This document shows, in pieces, positions 43,592 through 51,932 of a stretch of 64,000 nt of DNA. A program made the position numbers and the translations under genes. A model generated the notes under the pieces. It ran no database searches and was not told where the DNA came from. It saw only the letters and a program-made list of their open reading frames with translations. Source of the DNA: Fictibacillus arsenicus (GTDB taxonomy: Bacteria; Bacillota; Bacilli; Bacillales; Fictibacillaceae); NCBI RefSeq assembly GCF_001642935.1, contig NZ_CP016761.1:620001-684000 (forward strand). Direction: 5' to 3'. Within the stretch, counting starts at the first letter, position 1. Every line of letters starts with the position of its first letter.

Positions 43592-44671
43592 TTATTTACC
43601 GTATTTTCCCTGAAAGTGAAGCATGAATTCGGCAAGTTTTTGGCATGATTTTTCTGGTACAGCGTTATAGATCGAAGCTCTGAAACCACCGACTGAACGA
43701 TGGCCCTTTAATCCGAAAATACCGCTTTCTTCACTTTCTTTTATAAAACGTTTTTCTAGTTCGGGATCACTTAATGTGAAGGTGATATTCATATGTGAGC
43801 GTGACTCTGGCGTCGCATAACCCTTATAAAAGCCATCGCTGCTGTCAATCGCATTATAGATTATCTCTGCTTTCTTTTTATTCTTAACTTCCAATTCTTT
43901 CACACCGCCTTGTTCTTCGATCCATTGCAGAACAAGATTAAGCAGGTAAATTGAGTATACTGGCGGTGTGTTATAAAGAGACCTGTTTTTAGCATGTACC
44001 TGATACGACAGGATAGAAGGGAGCGATTCGTTTTCTTTCAATAGATCTTTTCGGATAATAACAGCTGTAACACCAGCTGGACCGAGGTTTTTTTGGGCGC
44101 CTGCATATATCAGAGCATAGTTAGAAACATTAAAAGGCTTGCTCATTATGTCACTCGACATGTCGGCAACGAGATTCGGATGAGAAAATGCATCCAAGTC
44201 AGGCCATTGAGTACCAAAGATCGTGTTGTTAGAGGTGATGTGCAGATAAGCGTCTTGATCGCTTGGTTCATAATTCATTTCTGGGAGCGTCCGGTATTTT
44301 GTGTCTTTCCCTGAGACGACTGCTTCACTTGGACCGATTTTAGCTGCTTCTTTAAACGCTTTTTCTGACCATGATCCTGTTAATACGTATTTAGCGGTTT
44401 TACCGGGACTGAGTAAATTCATTGGGAGCATGGCAAACTGGAGACTTGCTCCGCCTTGTAAAAATAAAACATCATGTGTTTGTGGGATATCTAACAATTT
44501 TCGCATAAGGGTCTTAGCCTGTTCATGAATTTCTTCATAAGTTGTCCCTCTATGGCTGTGTTCCATGATATTTAACCCTGTTTCCTTAAAGTCATCCCAC
44601 TCTGACTTGGCACGATTCATAACCTCTTTAGGCAAAGTAGTAGGTCCTGCTTGAAAATAAATGCGTTCCAT
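43592..44671 (-). CDS. serC: Phosphoserine aminotransferase SerC
   Basis: The 359-residue protein starts MERIYFQAGPTTLPKEVMNRA and has the PLP-binding Lys in YAGAQKNLGPAG, plus HRGTTYEEI and GLKGHRSVGGFRASIYNA near the end, all typical of SerC. It converts 3-phosphohydroxypyruvate and glutamate to phosphoserine and 2-oxoglutarate in serine synthesis, in the cytoplasm. It lies between hit and trpP. No clear terminator separates it from trpP. Confidence 0.94.
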   Translation of the reverse strand: MERIYFQAGPTTLPKEVMNRAKSEWDDFKETGLNIMEHSHRGTTYEEIHEQAKTLMRKLLDIPQTHDVLFLQGGASLQFAMLPMNLLSPGKTAKYVLTGSWSEKAFKEAAKIGPSEAVVSGKDTKYRTLPEMNYEPSDQDAYLHITSNNTIFGTQWPDLDAFSHPNLVADMSSDIMSKPFNVSNYALIYAGAQKNLGPAGVTAVIIRKDLLKENESLPSILSYQVHAKNRSLYNTPPVYSIYLLNLVLQWIEEQGGVKELEVKNKKKAEIIYNAIDSSDGFYKGYATPESRSHMNITFTLSDPELEKRFIKESEESGIFGLKGHRSVGGFRASIYNAVPEKSCQKLAEFMLHFQGKYGK

Positions 44672-44710
44672 TTCTTCTCCTCCTCTGATGATGTGCTGCT
44701 CTTGAATATG

Positions 44711-44742
44711 AAAAAACTGCCCGAATAAAGATAGGCAGTTTT
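44711..44742 (-). terminator. Terminator of hit
   Basis: AAAACTGCC at 44713-44721 pairs perfectly with GGCAGTTTT at 44734-44742; T-rich sequence follows on the minus strand. Confidence 0.8.
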
Positions 44743-44753
44743 ACTATGTAGTG

Positions 44754-45182
44754 TTAGTTCTTGACGTTTTCTTTAATGTTTTGAGCGATCTCAGCCATTT
44801 CATCGGCAGGGAGCTCCTGCGTTTTCCAGACTGCACCAAAACCGTCGCCAGAACCATATCGCGGTATAAAATGCATGTGGTAATGGAAGACAGACTGGCC
44901 GGCAGCTTCGCCGTTGTTGTTTAAAAGATTCAATCCGATCGGGTTAAACGTTTGTTTAATGCTTGAAGCGATTTTTGGCACAGCAGAAAAAAGCTTAGCT
45001 GCTGTTTCTTCAGACAGCTCAAAAACATCTTTCGAATGTTCCTTTGGAATGATCAGAGTATGTCCTTTTGTAACCTGGCTGATGTCTAAAAAGGCAAGAA
45101 CATTTTCATCTTCATACACTTTGTAGGAAGGAATTTCACCTGAAACAATTTTACAAAAAATGCAGTTTGAATCGTGGGACAA
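44754..45182 (-). CDS. hit: HIT family protein Hit
   Basis: The 142-residue protein has the zinc-binding N-terminus CIFCKIVSGEIPSYKVYED and the histidine triad HYHMHFIPR. HIT proteins hydrolyse nucleoside phosphoramidates or dinucleotides. The usual length is about 145. A TTG at 45182 follows GAGGTG with good spacing; the longer frame starting MCVMISKK is less likely. It lies divergently beside ecsA in B. subtilis; here a repeat and an extra lipoprotein gene intervene. Confidence 0.9.
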   Translation of the reverse strand: MSHDSNCIFCKIVSGEIPSYKVYEDENVLAFLDISQVTKGHTLIIPKEHSKDVFELSEETAAKLFSAVPKIASSIKQTFNPIGLNLLNNNGEAAGQSVFHYHMHFIPRYGSGDGFGAVWKTQELPADEMAEIAQNIKENVKN

Positions 45183-45289
45183 GCGGCTCACCTCATTTTT
45201 TTTACTTATCATAACACACATTAACGACGATAAAAATAAGGCTGTTTTCTAAATGTTTTGTGTTTTTTGATTGTTTTTTGTGAAGAGAC

Positions 45290-45441
45290 TTCATTGACAA
45301 GTTGATTGGAGTGCAAGGTGCGAGACTCCTGCGGGATCAGCGGGACAGGTGAGACCCCGACAGCGCGAAGCGATAGGGAGGCTCACCGCACGCCCCGCGG
45401 AAAGCGAGCATCCTGGAACGGAAATCAACAGCTTCTAATAG
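45290..45441 (+). repeat. Dispersed palindromic intergenic element, copy F (short form)
   Basis: It reads TTCATTGACAAGTTGATTGG, GCGAGACTCCTGCGGG, ACAGGTGAGACCCCGACAGC, GGCTCACCGCACGCCCCGCGG and GGAACGGAAATCAACAG, read in parts. It is the cleanest short copy; the stem GGTGAG-CTCACC encloses a smaller stem. Confidence 0.87.
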
Positions 45442-45460
45442 CATAAAATTTAAACACCAA

Positions 45461-45505
45461 AAATAAAGAAGAAGAGTCCTATTAAAAAATAGAACTCTCC
45501 TTCTT
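45461..45505 (-). terminator. Strong hairpin, probable minus-strand terminator
   Basis: An 18-base arm at 45466-45483 pairs with 45488-45505 with two mismatches, and TTTATTTTT follows on the minus strand. No annotated gene ends here; the only candidate is the short frame at 45556-45621. Confidence 0.6.
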
Positions 45506-45555
45506 ATAGAGGTTAGAGAAGAAAGGAGAACATGAAAACAAAGCAATAAGATTTT

Positions 45556-45621
45556 TTAGCCATACACCTCAATAATAAGAATCTGCAATTGCTCAAGCAC
45601 TGAATAGTCCAAGAGAACCAT
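45556..45621 (-). CDS. Possible small peptide gene ahead of a terminator
   Basis: A 21-codon frame on the minus strand reads MVLLDYSVLEQLQILIIEVYG. AAGGAG abuts the ATG and is well spaced for the TTG of codon 4. The same frame continues after the stop as a hydrophobic stretch (KILLLCFHVLLSS). The pattern VLEQLQILII resembles the start of Bacillus holin-like type I toxins such as TxpA/BsrG, but similarity is weak. It could be a decayed toxin or chance. The rest of the gap to 45806 holds an 8 bp perfect hairpin at 45678-45700 (GAAGAAGG with CCTTCTTC). Confidence 0.25.
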   Translation of the reverse strand: MVLLDYSVLEQLQILIIEVYG

Positions 45622-45791
45622 CTCCTTAAATGAAAAGCATAAAACATAAAAATCTGAACCGTTGTATCTTTCTCCCTGAAGAAGGGGGGATACCTTCTTC
45701 ACTACTATTTTGTCCATACTGTCTTACTTGTTATACATATAAAATTGGAAAAAAGGGCTTGAATTGAGCTATTATTAGGTAAGAAAGAACA

Positions 45792-45806
45792 AGAGGAGGG
45801 TCCTCT
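45792..45806 (+). promoter_or_regulatory. Hairpin that sequesters the Shine-Dalgarno of the PCYCGC gene
   Basis: AGAGGA pairs perfectly with TCCTCT around GGG, and the GTG start follows at once. The Shine-Dalgarno lies in the stem, so folding would hinder initiation. Only the palindrome is seen; regulation is inferred. Confidence 0.4.
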
Positions 45807-46337
45807 GTGAAAAGAAGACAACTAGTAATGACGATGACTCTTGCTGCTGGTGTACTCATCTCAGGGTGCGGAAATGAGAAAGAAGAAGAGCATAAGAATC
45901 ATCAAGGACAATCACAGCAAAAACATGAAGAAAGCGGACATGAAAAGCATCTTGCTAATGGTGATATTCAACAATTAACAGCTTCCATTGACATTATGCC
46001 TGCATTTTTAGATAAACAGCCAAAAGAGATTTCAGCGATTTATGCTGCTGCACCGAAGTTTAAAGAAGTGCTGGAATCAATGCCTTGTTATTGCGGCTGC
46101 GGGGATTCTGCGGGGCATAAAAACAATTATGATTGCTTTGTAGCTGATAATAAAGAAGATGGAAAAATCGTATGGGATGATCATGGAACAAAATGCGGTA
46201 CTTGCCTTGAAATTGCAGCGATCAGTATGAGTGAGTCTGCAGAAGGCAAAAGCACGCTTGAAATCAGGAAAATGATTGATGAGAAGTATAAAGAAGGTTA
46301 TGCGGAGCCTACACCAACACCAATGCCTGCTTCATAA
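45807..46337 (+). CDS. PCYCGC-motif lipoprotein
   Basis: The 176-residue protein has a lipoprotein signal ending LISGC, a Gly/His/Lys/Glu-rich linker, and a conserved domain with MPCYCGCGDS, NYDCFV and CGTCLEIA. This cysteine-rich pattern names the PCYCGC family, common in Bacillaceae; the cysteines may bind a metal. It sits outside the membrane. Function unknown. The start is GTG at 45807, with AGGAGG inside a small hairpin. Confidence 0.8.
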   Translation: MKRRQLVMTMTLAAGVLISGCGNEKEEEHKNHQGQSQQKHEESGHEKHLANGDIQQLTASIDIMPAFLDKQPKEISAIYAAAPKFKEVLESMPCYCGCGDSAGHKNNYDCFVADNKEDGKIVWDDHGTKCGTCLEIAAISMSESAEGKSTLEIRKMIDEKYKEGYAEPTPTPMPAS

Positions 46338-46406
46338 AGGGTAAAACTAAAAATATGGTAAATAATAGGTGGGTAAAGATAAACCAAAGAAAAAGGAGGG
46401 TAATAA

Positions 46407-47150
46407 ATGAAACCTATCCTAGAAGTCAGTGACTTATCGGGCGGTTATATGCCGAACCAGCCTGTCATCCATAACCTGGATTTTTCTGTAAAAGAAAGTG
46501 AAATTGTAGGGCTGATCGGATTAAACGGGGCTGGGAAAAGTACGACGATTAAACATGTTCTCGGACTGATGGAACCTATGTCTGGCAACTCGAAGATTTC
46601 AGGGCAAACCTTCCGGGATGAACCGGAAATTTACCGCAGCCAGTTTACTTATATCCCAGAGATTCCTATCCTTTATGAAGAGCTTACATTATGGGAGCAT
46701 CTTGAGTTAACGGCTATGGCTTATGGTCTCGAAGAACAGACGTTTTTAGCAAGAGTAAGGCCTTTGCTTGAAGAATTTCGTATGGATAATAAGATTAAAT
46801 GGTTTCCGAACCAATTTTCCAAAGGGATGAAGCAAAAGGTTATGATCCTTTGCGCCCTTTTAGTAGAACCAAAGCTGTATATTGTAGACGAGCCATTCGT
46901 AGGGCTGGATCCACTAGGTATACAATCTTTCCTCGAATACATGGTTACGTTTAAAAATAGCGGTGCGGGAGTGTTAATGTCCACGCATATTTTGTCTACT
47001 GCTGAGAGGTACTGTGACCGTTTCTTGATCATGCATGAGGGCAGGTTAGTATTAAGCGGGACTTTAGAGGAATTGAGAGAAAGAAGCGGTTTGATCGATG
47101 CTACCCTTGATGAGATTTACCTATATGTAGCTCGAGGTAAAGTAACATGA
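46407..47150 (+). CDS. ecsA: ABC transporter ATP-binding protein EcsA
   Basis: The 247-residue protein has Walker A GLNGAGKSTTIKHVLG, a signature FSKGMKQKVMI and Walker B LYIVDEPFVGLDPL. It fits EcsA, which in B. subtilis is needed for normal secretion, competence and regulated proteolysis in the membrane. AAAGGAGGG precedes the ATG. The permease gene ecsB overlaps it by 4 bases. Confidence 0.92.
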   Translation: MKPILEVSDLSGGYMPNQPVIHNLDFSVKESEIVGLIGLNGAGKSTTIKHVLGLMEPMSGNSKISGQTFRDEPEIYRSQFTYIPEIPILYEELTLWEHLELTAMAYGLEEQTFLARVRPLLEEFRMDNKIKWFPNQFSKGMKQKVMILCALLVEPKLYIVDEPFVGLDPLGIQSFLEYMVTFKNSGAGVLMSTHILSTAERYCDRFLIMHEGRLVLSGTLEELRERSGLIDATLDEIYLYVARGKVT

Positions 47151-48364
47151 TCGATGTTGAAAAATTATGGCGCAAACGACGCAACGCTCATTTAACTCAA
47201 ACGTTAAAATATTTCAGTTTAATGGCAAACAGCGGACTCATTGTTTCATTAATTTTACTTATCATTGTGGGCAGTATTTATTATGCAAAGCTTCTTAAAG
47301 CACTACCACAGGATTTTCCTGCCGTGCTTATTTTGACGTTGCTGTTTTCGTTCTTGCTGACGAAAAGTGCGATCAGGACTTTGTTAAAAGAGGGAGATCT
47401 TGTTTTTTTACTGCCAGTTGAATCTGGGATGAAGCATTATTTTTCGAAGAGTTTATCTTCTGCGATTGCGAGCGGTTCGTTTATAACTCTTTTTGTATTT
47501 ACACTAACGTGGCCGATTGTCCAGGTATTCATTACAGATGGCTGGAAAATGTATATCACATTTGCTTTCTTTTTAATAGCTGCGAAAGTATTTAATTTAT
47601 ATGTTGCGTGGGAAGAAAGAAGGCTGCCGTATAAAAGCCATCAATTAAACTATAAGATCATGAGATTTATCGTGAATTTTGTTTATGTATATCTTCTGTT
47701 TAACGAAGCTTATGTCTTCTTGATTGCCATGTTTGCTATTATGTATGTTTTAAAGAACTTTGTGTTCGAAGTATTTAAGAAGATGCACGGTTATCAATGG
47801 GAAATGCTTTTAGCGGAAGAACAGACGCTTAAGATGAAGGGATACCGTTTAGTAAATTACTTTACAGATGTTCCTGCACTGAAACAAACTGTTCATAAAA
47901 GACCTTTGCTGAATAAGCTTAGTACTTTTTCATTTGAAAAGAAAAATATGATGCCGGCACTTTTTATGAAAACATTTACTCGTTCTGGTGATTACTTAGG
48001 CTTGTACATAAGGCTGGTCTTAATCGGCTTTCTCTTTCTTTATCTGGTTCCCCCTGGATGGTGGCAGCTGGCGATCGTTCTATTGTTTTTTCAGATGCTC
48101 GCACTGCAATTGTTTACACTCTACACACAGTATAAATGGAATGTAATATATAACATCTACCCGATCGAGCCTCGTGTGAAAATCACGGCATTTATTAAAT
48201 GGCTGCGAGGTCTATTGATCCTGCAAGGAGTATTGTATGGTGTGTTTTACGGAATTCTAACAGGAGACTGGGTGATTGCACTATTGATGCCTGCAACGGC
48301 AATCGTGTACAGCCTGTTTCGTCTGCCATCCCTGACAAAGAAACATATAACACTATCTTCCTAA
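47147..48364 (+). CDS. ecsB: ABC transporter permease EcsB
   Basis: The 405-residue protein has about ten hydrophobic helices in pairs, starts MIDVEKLWRKRRNAHLTQTL, and fits the EcsB family. It is the membrane partner of EcsA. The start overlaps the ecsA stop (ATGA). A perfect terminator follows at once, so ecsC, 1.5 kb downstream, is probably expressed from another promoter. Confidence 0.92.
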   Translation: MIDVEKLWRKRRNAHLTQTLKYFSLMANSGLIVSLILLIIVGSIYYAKLLKALPQDFPAVLILTLLFSFLLTKSAIRTLLKEGDLVFLLPVESGMKHYFSKSLSSAIASGSFITLFVFTLTWPIVQVFITDGWKMYITFAFFLIAAKVFNLYVAWEERRLPYKSHQLNYKIMRFIVNFVYVYLLFNEAYVFLIAMFAIMYVLKNFVFEVFKKMHGYQWEMLLAEEQTLKMKGYRLVNYFTDVPALKQTVHKRPLLNKLSTFSFEKKNMMPALFMKTFTRSGDYLGLYIRLVLIGFLFLYLVPPGWWQLAIVLLFFQMLALQLFTLYTQYKWNVIYNIYPIEPRVKITAFIKWLRGLLILQGVLYGVFYGILTGDWVIALLMPATAIVYSLFRLPSLTKKHITLSS

Positions 48365-48390
48365 CCATAAAGGTTAGGAAGATTTTTTTT
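48357..48390 (+). terminator. Terminator of ecsA-ecsB
   Basis: CTTCCTAACC pairs perfectly with GGTTAGGAAG around ATAAA, with a run of eight T after it. Confidence 0.88.
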
Positions 48391-48448
48391 AACAACAATT
48401 GGGCTTCTTTCATATGTTACGTTAAGCAGTATTATGGAGGGAGACCTA

Positions 48449-49816
48449 GTGATGGGGAAATGCAGGCTGACAGGTAGAATCGTTATACCTGATGATCCGG
48501 AATACGATCTTGCAAGGGAAGAATTTAATACGCACTATGACCTTTTTCCGAGCGTTATTAATTTTTGCAAAACAGCTGAAGATGTATCAAATGCGGTATG
48601 CTGGGCCAGGAAGAATAATGTAAAATTTAGGATTCGTACTGGCAGGCACAGCTATGAAGCATATTCATCATTAAATAATGGACTGGTTATTGATATCAGT
48701 GAGATCAACAAGATAAAAGTGAATCATAACACGAGAACCGCTAGGCTGGGAGCTGGATCTCTTTTATTTCCGCTGTATGAAAAATTGTATGAAAAAGGTT
48801 ATACGATTCCAGGAGGAACTTGTCCTTCTGTAGGCTTGTCCGGTCTGACACTTGGCGGAGGATGGGGAATGCTTACACGTCCATTTGGTATGCTCATTGA
48901 CCAGTTAATAGAATTAGAGATGGTAGACGCTAAAGGGAATATCATCGTTGCAAACAGTGAACAGAACGCGGATTTGTTTTGGGCTTCAAGAGGAGGTGGA
49001 GGGGGTAATTTTGGTGTAGTTACATCCTTTTTGTTTAACGTGATTCCTGTAGACCGAGTGGCTACTTTTAACATTGTATGGGACTGGAAGGGATTCGATC
49101 GGGTTGTAGAAGCTTGGCAGAAATGGGCTCCTTTTACCGATATAAGATTAACTTCAATCCTGGATCTACTAACGAAAGAAAAAGGGGAAATAAGAGCTCT
49201 CGGTGAATTTTATGGAAAGGCTTCTGAACTATGGCGGCTTATAACAACTTTAATCAAGGCTTATCCTCCGAAAAAAATAGAAGTTAACAATGTTCCGTAT
49301 ATTGATGCTGTCAAAATGTTTGGCGGCATGATACCGGGCATGGAGGAATATTCAGTAAGCCATGGTGATCCAGATGCCCATCCATTTAAGAATACTGGTG
49401 CTTTTGCCAGAGAATTACTGCCGCCAAAAGCCATTAAAATATTAAAAAATTTTTTATCTAACGCTCCAAGTTCTGAGAATTTAGTAGAGCTTCAGGCATT
49501 ATCTGGTAGAGTCAGTGAAGTTAGATCGCGTGAGACTGCCTATGTACACCGAAAAGCACTGTTCAATTTGCAATATATCACAAAATGGGAAAATGAGTGG
49601 GAGGCTTGTGCCAATACAAGATGGGTAGAAGGGCTAAGGGATTGCTTATTGCCACACGCAGATGGAGCTTATGTGAACTTTCATGACAACTGTATAGATA
49701 ATTGGCTGGAACAATGCTATTTTAAAAATCTGCCAAGACTGATTGAAGTAAAAACAAAATATGATCCTGAAAACCTTTTTCGTTTTCCATTAGGTATTCC
49801 GACGGCGAGAAGATAG
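48449..49816 (+). CDS. FAD-linked oxidase, berberine-bridge type
   Basis: The 455-residue protein has the PCMH FAD domain (about residues 30-205) with RTGRHSYEAY, whose His, and GGTCPSVGLSG, whose Cys, match the two residues that hold FAD covalently in bicovalent oxidases, then the C-terminal BBE motif YVNFHDNCIDNW. No signal peptide is seen. It oxidises an unknown substrate, perhaps a sugar or alcohol. The GTG at 48449 or the ATG at 48452 follows GGAGGGAG. It is inserted between ecsB and ecsC. Confidence 0.82.
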   Translation: MMGKCRLTGRIVIPDDPEYDLAREEFNTHYDLFPSVINFCKTAEDVSNAVCWARKNNVKFRIRTGRHSYEAYSSLNNGLVIDISEINKIKVNHNTRTARLGAGSLLFPLYEKLYEKGYTIPGGTCPSVGLSGLTLGGGWGMLTRPFGMLIDQLIELEMVDAKGNIIVANSEQNADLFWASRGGGGGNFGVVTSFLFNVIPVDRVATFNIVWDWKGFDRVVEAWQKWAPFTDIRLTSILDLLTKEKGEIRALGEFYGKASELWRLITTLIKAYPPKKIEVNNVPYIDAVKMFGGMIPGMEEYSVSHGDPDAHPFKNTGAFARELLPPKAIKILKNFLSNAPSSENLVELQALSGRVSEVRSRETAYVHRKALFNLQYITKWENEWEACANTRWVEGLRDCLLPHADGAYVNFHDNCIDNWLEQCYFKNLPRLIEVKTKYDPENLFRFPLGIPTARR

Positions 49817-49885
49817 TGTTTCTGAACGCCTCTTTTTGAAACATAAGGAGTTATTAAACGTATTGTTTTGGAGAGGAGGAGTAAG

Positions 49886-50632
49886 ATGAACACGTATGAA
49901 AAAATGATTTTTGAAGAACTCAAGAATTGGGAGATTGAAATGACGAAGCGACCTTCGCTTTGGAACAAAGCAACGAAATCCATACAAACTAAAATTAATG
50001 AGAAGATTCCTCAAAAGGTGCATGATGTTATTACAGCAAGTATGAAACACATGATAAAAGCCACTTTAGTCGGCTCAGAATATACGACAAAACGGACGAC
50101 TCAGCTCGAAGCAGAACTTCGTGAAAGAGACGAAAAGCTTAAGGAACGTCTCGCATTTTATAAAAAAACAGCTGCTGTAGAAGGTGCAGGAACAGGAGCA
50201 GGGGGAATATTGCTGGGTCTTGCGGATTTTCCTTTGCTGTTGGGAATAAAAATGAAGTTTCTTTTTGAAGCCGCAAGCATTTATGGATTGGATGTAAAAG
50301 ATTACAAAGAACGAATTTTCATACTTCATGTGTTCCGTCTTGCTTTTTCTGATCCTCATAAAAGGAAAGAAGCGTTTGAAAAGGTGGTCTTTTGGAAAGA
50401 AACGATTCACGAATTTCCTGAACATCCGGGAGCGATTGAAAATATGAACTGGCAAGAATTGCAGCAAGACTATCGGGACCATATTGATCTAATTAAGATG
50501 CTTCAGATGGTGCCAGGTCTTGGAGCGATCGTTGGAGCATATGCCAATTATCATTTCTTAGAGGATCTCGGGGAAGTAGCTCAAAATTGTTTTAGATGGC
50601 GTGTTTTAATGGAACAAAATAGAGAAAGTTAA
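49886..50632 (+). CDS. ecsC: EcsC family protein
   Basis: The 248-residue protein has a helical N-terminal part, a Gly-rich segment (AGTGAGGILLGLADFPLLLG) and the conserved MLQMVPGLGAIVGAYANYHF near the end, matching EcsC. The function is unknown; in B. subtilis ecsC follows ecsB directly. Here an oxidase gene and a terminator separate them. GAGGAGGAG precedes the ATG at 49886. Confidence 0.87.
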   Translation: MNTYEKMIFEELKNWEIEMTKRPSLWNKATKSIQTKINEKIPQKVHDVITASMKHMIKATLVGSEYTTKRTTQLEAELRERDEKLKERLAFYKKTAAVEGAGTGAGGILLGLADFPLLLGIKMKFLFEAASIYGLDVKDYKERIFILHVFRLAFSDPHKRKEAFEKVVFWKETIHEFPEHPGAIENMNWQELQQDYRDHIDLIKMLQMVPGLGAIVGAYANYHFLEDLGEVAQNCFRWRVLMEQNRES

Positions 50633-50633
50633 A

Positions 50634-50664
50634 GGCCAGCTAAAATTTTTAGCTGGCCCTTTTA
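50634..50664. terminator. Terminator between ecsC and the ferritin-like gene
   Basis: GGCCAGCTAAAA pairs with TTTTTAGCTGGCC, then CTTTTAATTTTT follows. It may serve both convergent genes. Confidence 0.82.
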
Positions 50665-50677
50665 ATTTTTAGTTTGT

Positions 50678-51109
50678 TTAGAAGCGGCTATCGCTTAAGA
50701 GACGATCCATTTCTTCCTTATGTTTTGTTTCATCAGCAATCATATCTTCCAGCTGAACTACTAGCTCAGTCAGCTTAAGGTTAGAAGCTTGTTCTTTGCG
50801 CTCTTCATAACGTCTGATTGTATCTTCCTCGGCATTACGTGCTTCTTCCAGCATTTCACGAACACTTTCTACTTGTTTAACAGGTTTCGGCTGAGTAGTA
50901 GGTGTTCCACCTAATGTCTTAATCTTTTCTGCTAAATAAAGTGCATGTCCCTGCTCATCAGTAATTTCACCTTGGAAGAAAGGTTTTAAGATCTGACGGT
51001 ACAATCCGGATACAGTAGCTGCATTATGGTTGTACATAATGATTGCTGAGTACTCGTTTGCAAGATCCTCGTTTAGTCCATCAATTAGTGCTTGTAAGTC
51101 TTTTTCCAT
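50678..51109 (-). CDS. Ferritin-like domain protein
   Basis: The 143-residue, four-helix protein shows the di-iron pattern of ferritin-like proteins: Glu in LANEYSAII, ExxH in TDEQGHALYLAE, Glu in AEEDTIRRYEE and ExxH in ADETKHKEEM. It is closest in style to bacterioferritin-type or Dps-like proteins, so iron storage or oxidation is likely but unproven. It is cytoplasmic and stands alone. Confidence 0.8.
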   Translation of the reverse strand: MEKDLQALIDGLNEDLANEYSAIIMYNHNAATVSGLYRQILKPFFQGEITDEQGHALYLAEKIKTLGGTPTTQPKPVKQVESVREMLEEARNAEEDTIRRYEERKEQASNLKLTELVVQLEDMIADETKHKEEMDRLLSDSRF

Positions 51110-51313
51110 TTGTATAACCTCCTGAATCTTGTTCTATAAAAGTATCCTTCCCTTTTTCTAACTATAGTAAACCGGAAGTATGGATAGAAAAACTCAAATA
51201 AAACAAACTGTATAAATAAGTTTAAGTTGTGGAAAAAAAGGTAAAAGGATAACTGGCCTAGCACAATCGTTAAACAAAGGTCATACACATACACTTTTAA
51301 GGAGGTAACAAAA

Positions 51314-51646
51314 ATGGAAAGCAAACACATGGTGGACAAAGAACGTGATGTAGACGTGAGCAAGGTTGAGGACACAGCAAACCGTATGAGCGAAAGCAAA
51401 AAAGACGAAATCTTGTCTAACTTTGAAGAGTTCAAAAGCTATCTTCACAGCAAAGTTGAAGTCGGCGAGAAGATGGGGATGAGTGAGGAAACACTTGCAA
51501 AAACGGCAGAAAAAGTTGCTGATTACCTCGCTGCACACGAGGAGCCTCGCAACTCTGAAGAAAACCTCTTAAAAGAATTATGGAAAGTTGGAGAACAAGA
51601 AGAGCGCCATAAGCTGGCTCATATGCTAGTGAAACTTGTTAAATAG
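51314..51646 (+). CDS. DUF3243 protein
   Basis: The 110-residue, charged, helical protein contains FEEFKSYLHSKVEVGEKMGM, EETLAKTAEKVADYLAAHEEPRN and LLKELWKVG, the DUF3243 pattern (YmfJ type), read in parts. Function unknown. AAGGAGGT lies 10 bases before the ATG. A strong terminator follows. Confidence 0.82.
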   Translation: MESKHMVDKERDVDVSKVEDTANRMSESKKDEILSNFEEFKSYLHSKVEVGEKMGMSEETLAKTAEKVADYLAAHEEPRNSEENLLKELWKVGEQEERHKLAHMLVKLVK

Positions 51647-51658
51647 AATGTATGACCA

Positions 51659-51711
51659 AGGGGCTGTCCCAAAAGCAAGGTAAACTTGCTTTTAGCAGCC
51701 CCTAATTTTTT
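51659..51711 (+). terminator. Terminator of the DUF3243 gene (GGGGCTG family)
   Basis: GGGGCTG pairs with CAGCCCC and AAAAGCAAG with CTTGCTTTT; TAATTTTTTATTTT follows. Its arms closely match the terminator after hemAT. The rest of the gap to 51932 shows a loose inverted repeat (51744-51755 and about 51809-51820) and nothing else. Confidence 0.82.
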
Positions 51712-51932
51712 ATTTTCACAAAATAAAAAATAAATAAATATCGTCCAAATTTAGCTATTTAATAGAGTTTATTTAATAACCTACTATTTTATAATAATGG
51801 ACGTTATCTAAATTGGATTAAATAAAAAGAGGCATAACCTCAATAGTGTACAGTCTGCTGATTAAAGGTGTTTAACACTTGTTCAAAAAGTGAAAACTTG
51901 AGGTATATATTTATTACAAATGAGGAGATTTT

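Noticed and set aside
45535-45552. Five-codon frame MKTKQ after an AAAGGAG site
   Set aside because: It faces no downstream hairpin on that strand and 250 bases separate it from the lipoprotein gene; probably chance.
51744-51820. Inverted repeat upstream of the PAP2 gene as an operator or attachment site
   Set aside because: Imperfect match, about 65 bases apart and in very A/T-rich DNA.
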